The notes beneath the pieces are model-generated. The model worked only from the letters and a program-made list of their open reading frames with translations. It had not been told where the DNA came from and made no database searches. Shown piece after piece: positions 63,151 to 64,000 of a stretch of DNA of 64,000 nucleotides. Position numbers and translations under genes: made by a program. Source of the stretch: Budorcas taxicolor (lineage: Eukaryota > Chordata > Mammalia > Artiodactyla > Bovidae); assembly GCF_023091745.1 (NCBI RefSeq), contig NC_068912.1, positions 103,347,567 through 103,411,566 of the forward strand. Direction: 5' to 3'. The number at the start of each line of letters is the position of its first letter. Position 1 is the first letter of the stretch.

Positions 63151-63412
63151 AGAGAAGGTGATGGCACCCCACTCCAGTACTCTTGCCTGGAAAATCCCAT
63201 GGATGGAGGAGCCTGGTAGGCTGTAGTCCATGGGGTCACTAGACACAACTGAGCGACTTCGCTTTCACTTTTCACTTTCATGCATTGGAGAAGGAAATGG
63301 CAGTCCACTCCAGTGTTCTTGCCTGGAGAATCCCAGGGACAGGGGAGCCTGGTGGGCTGCCGTCTATGCGGTCACACAGAGTCAGACACGACTGAAGCGA
63401 CGCAGCAGCAAG
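63151..63412 (+). mobile_element. Bov-A2 dimeric SINE
   Basis: Two Bov-A monomers (63151-63260 and 63290-63412), each with CCACTCCAGT..TTCTTGCCTGGA..CCATGG/GTCTATG and GACACAACTG/GACACGACTG ends. They are joined by the linker TTCACTTTTCACTTTCATGC typical of Bov-A2. Confidence 0.9.
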
Positions 63413-63469
63413 GCAAGTTCTCCACCTGGATTTTGGTGCCCTGCCTTCTCCCCTTCTCAGGAATCTTGT

Positions 63470-63973
63470 ATTTTTCAATTAATTTTTAATGGAGTACAGT
63501 TGCTTTACAATGTTGTGTTAGATTCTGCTATACAGCAAAGTGAATCGGCCATACATATACATATATCCACTCCTTTTTGGACTTGCTTTCCATTTGGGTC
63601 CCCACAGAGCATTAAGCAGAGTCCCTGTGCTACGCAGTATGTTCTCGTTAGTTATCTATTTCATACATAGTGTTTATACTGTACGTGTGTTAATCCTAAT
63701 CTTCCAATTCCTCCCACCCCTTCCCTTTCCTTCTTGGTATCCACACATTTGTTCTTTACATTTGTCTCTATTTCTGCTTTGCAAATGCGATCATCTATAC
63801 TATTTTTCTAGATTCCACATTTATGCATTAAATTTACAATACTTGGTTTTCTTTCTGACTCTGGACATACTCTAGGTTCATCCACTTCTCTACAAATGAC
63901 CCAATTTCATTTCTTTTTATGGCTGAGTAATAGTCCATTGTGTATATGTATCACAGCTTCTTTATCCATCCCT
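63470..63973 (-). mobile_element. Ruminant L1 3' UTR and ORF2 end
   Basis: Antisense: GAGTACAGTTGCTTTACAATG, CTATACAGCAAAGTGAATCG, CCCTGTGCTACGCAGTATG, TGGCTGAGTAATAGTCCATTG. Cut at 63973 by a Bov SINE fragment. Confidence 0.88.
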
Positions 63974-64000
63974 GAGTCGGACACGACTGAAGTGACTTGG
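63974..64000 (+). mobile_element. Bov SINE 3'-end fragment at window edge
   Basis: GAGTCGGACACGACTGAAG is the conserved Bov 3' end. It runs off the window. Confidence 0.75.

Overview
The window is nuclear DNA of a ruminant (cattle, sheep, goat or deer lineage). The evidence is direct: Bov-tA/Bov-A SINEs, one Bov-A2 dimer, several BovB (RTE-type) LINE copies, tRNA-Glu-head SINEs (CHR/SINE2 type), ruminant-style L1 3' ends, and older mammalian layers (MIR, L2, L1M, MaLR/ERVL, mariner, hAT). I find no convincing intact protein-coding gene, no RNA gene and no CRISPR. Almost all long open frames are transposon remains or chance openings in GC-rich, pyrimidine-rich or simple-repeat DNA. Family names come from recognition by eye, not from a database search. 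Boundaries are exact where target-site duplications (TSDs) could be read and approximate elsewhere.

Layout. 0-22 kb is transposon-dense: an L1 with a clean TSD, an old L1 interrupted by a solo LTR that itself holds three younger insertions, BovB inserted into BovB, a mariner remnant, a solo MaLR-like LTR, a pol remnant of an ERVL-type endogenous retrovirus (10.3-13.1 kb), and two large BovB insertions (16.5-19.7 kb). 22.5-38.1 kb is different. It carries only one short young SINE and no Bov-tA or BovB, but keeps old MIR and L2. It contains a CpG island with GC boxes (24.05-24.77 kb), a perfect MAF/NF-E2-type element next to an ETS motif (32.07 kb) and a dense GATA-motif cluster (35.9-36.0 kb). 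This is the most gene-regulatory-looking part, and may be the start of an unannotated transcript or the flank or intron of a gene outside the window.

38-56 kb mixes old repeats with young SINEs. It holds a second ERVL pol remnant (protease-RT-RNase H, 41.3-43.0 kb), a 180-bp direct repeat, two MaLR-like LTRs, an 86-bp MADE-like inverted-repeat element and a TCF/LEF-like motif cluster (52.2-52.4 kb). 56.5-60.2 kb is a BovB-in-BovB nest whose inner copy shows a textbook 5' inversion (twin priming) flanked by a 13-bp TSD. 60-64 kb holds another MaLR-like LTR, an old L1, a CA microsatellite, a Bov-A2 and a ruminant L1 3' end cut by a SINE fragment that runs off the window.

The window is best read as a record of layered retrotransposition in which BovB RT activity (its own copies and the Bov SINEs mobilised in trans) is the dominant young force. 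The 22-38 kb block is the exception and is the place to look for real function.
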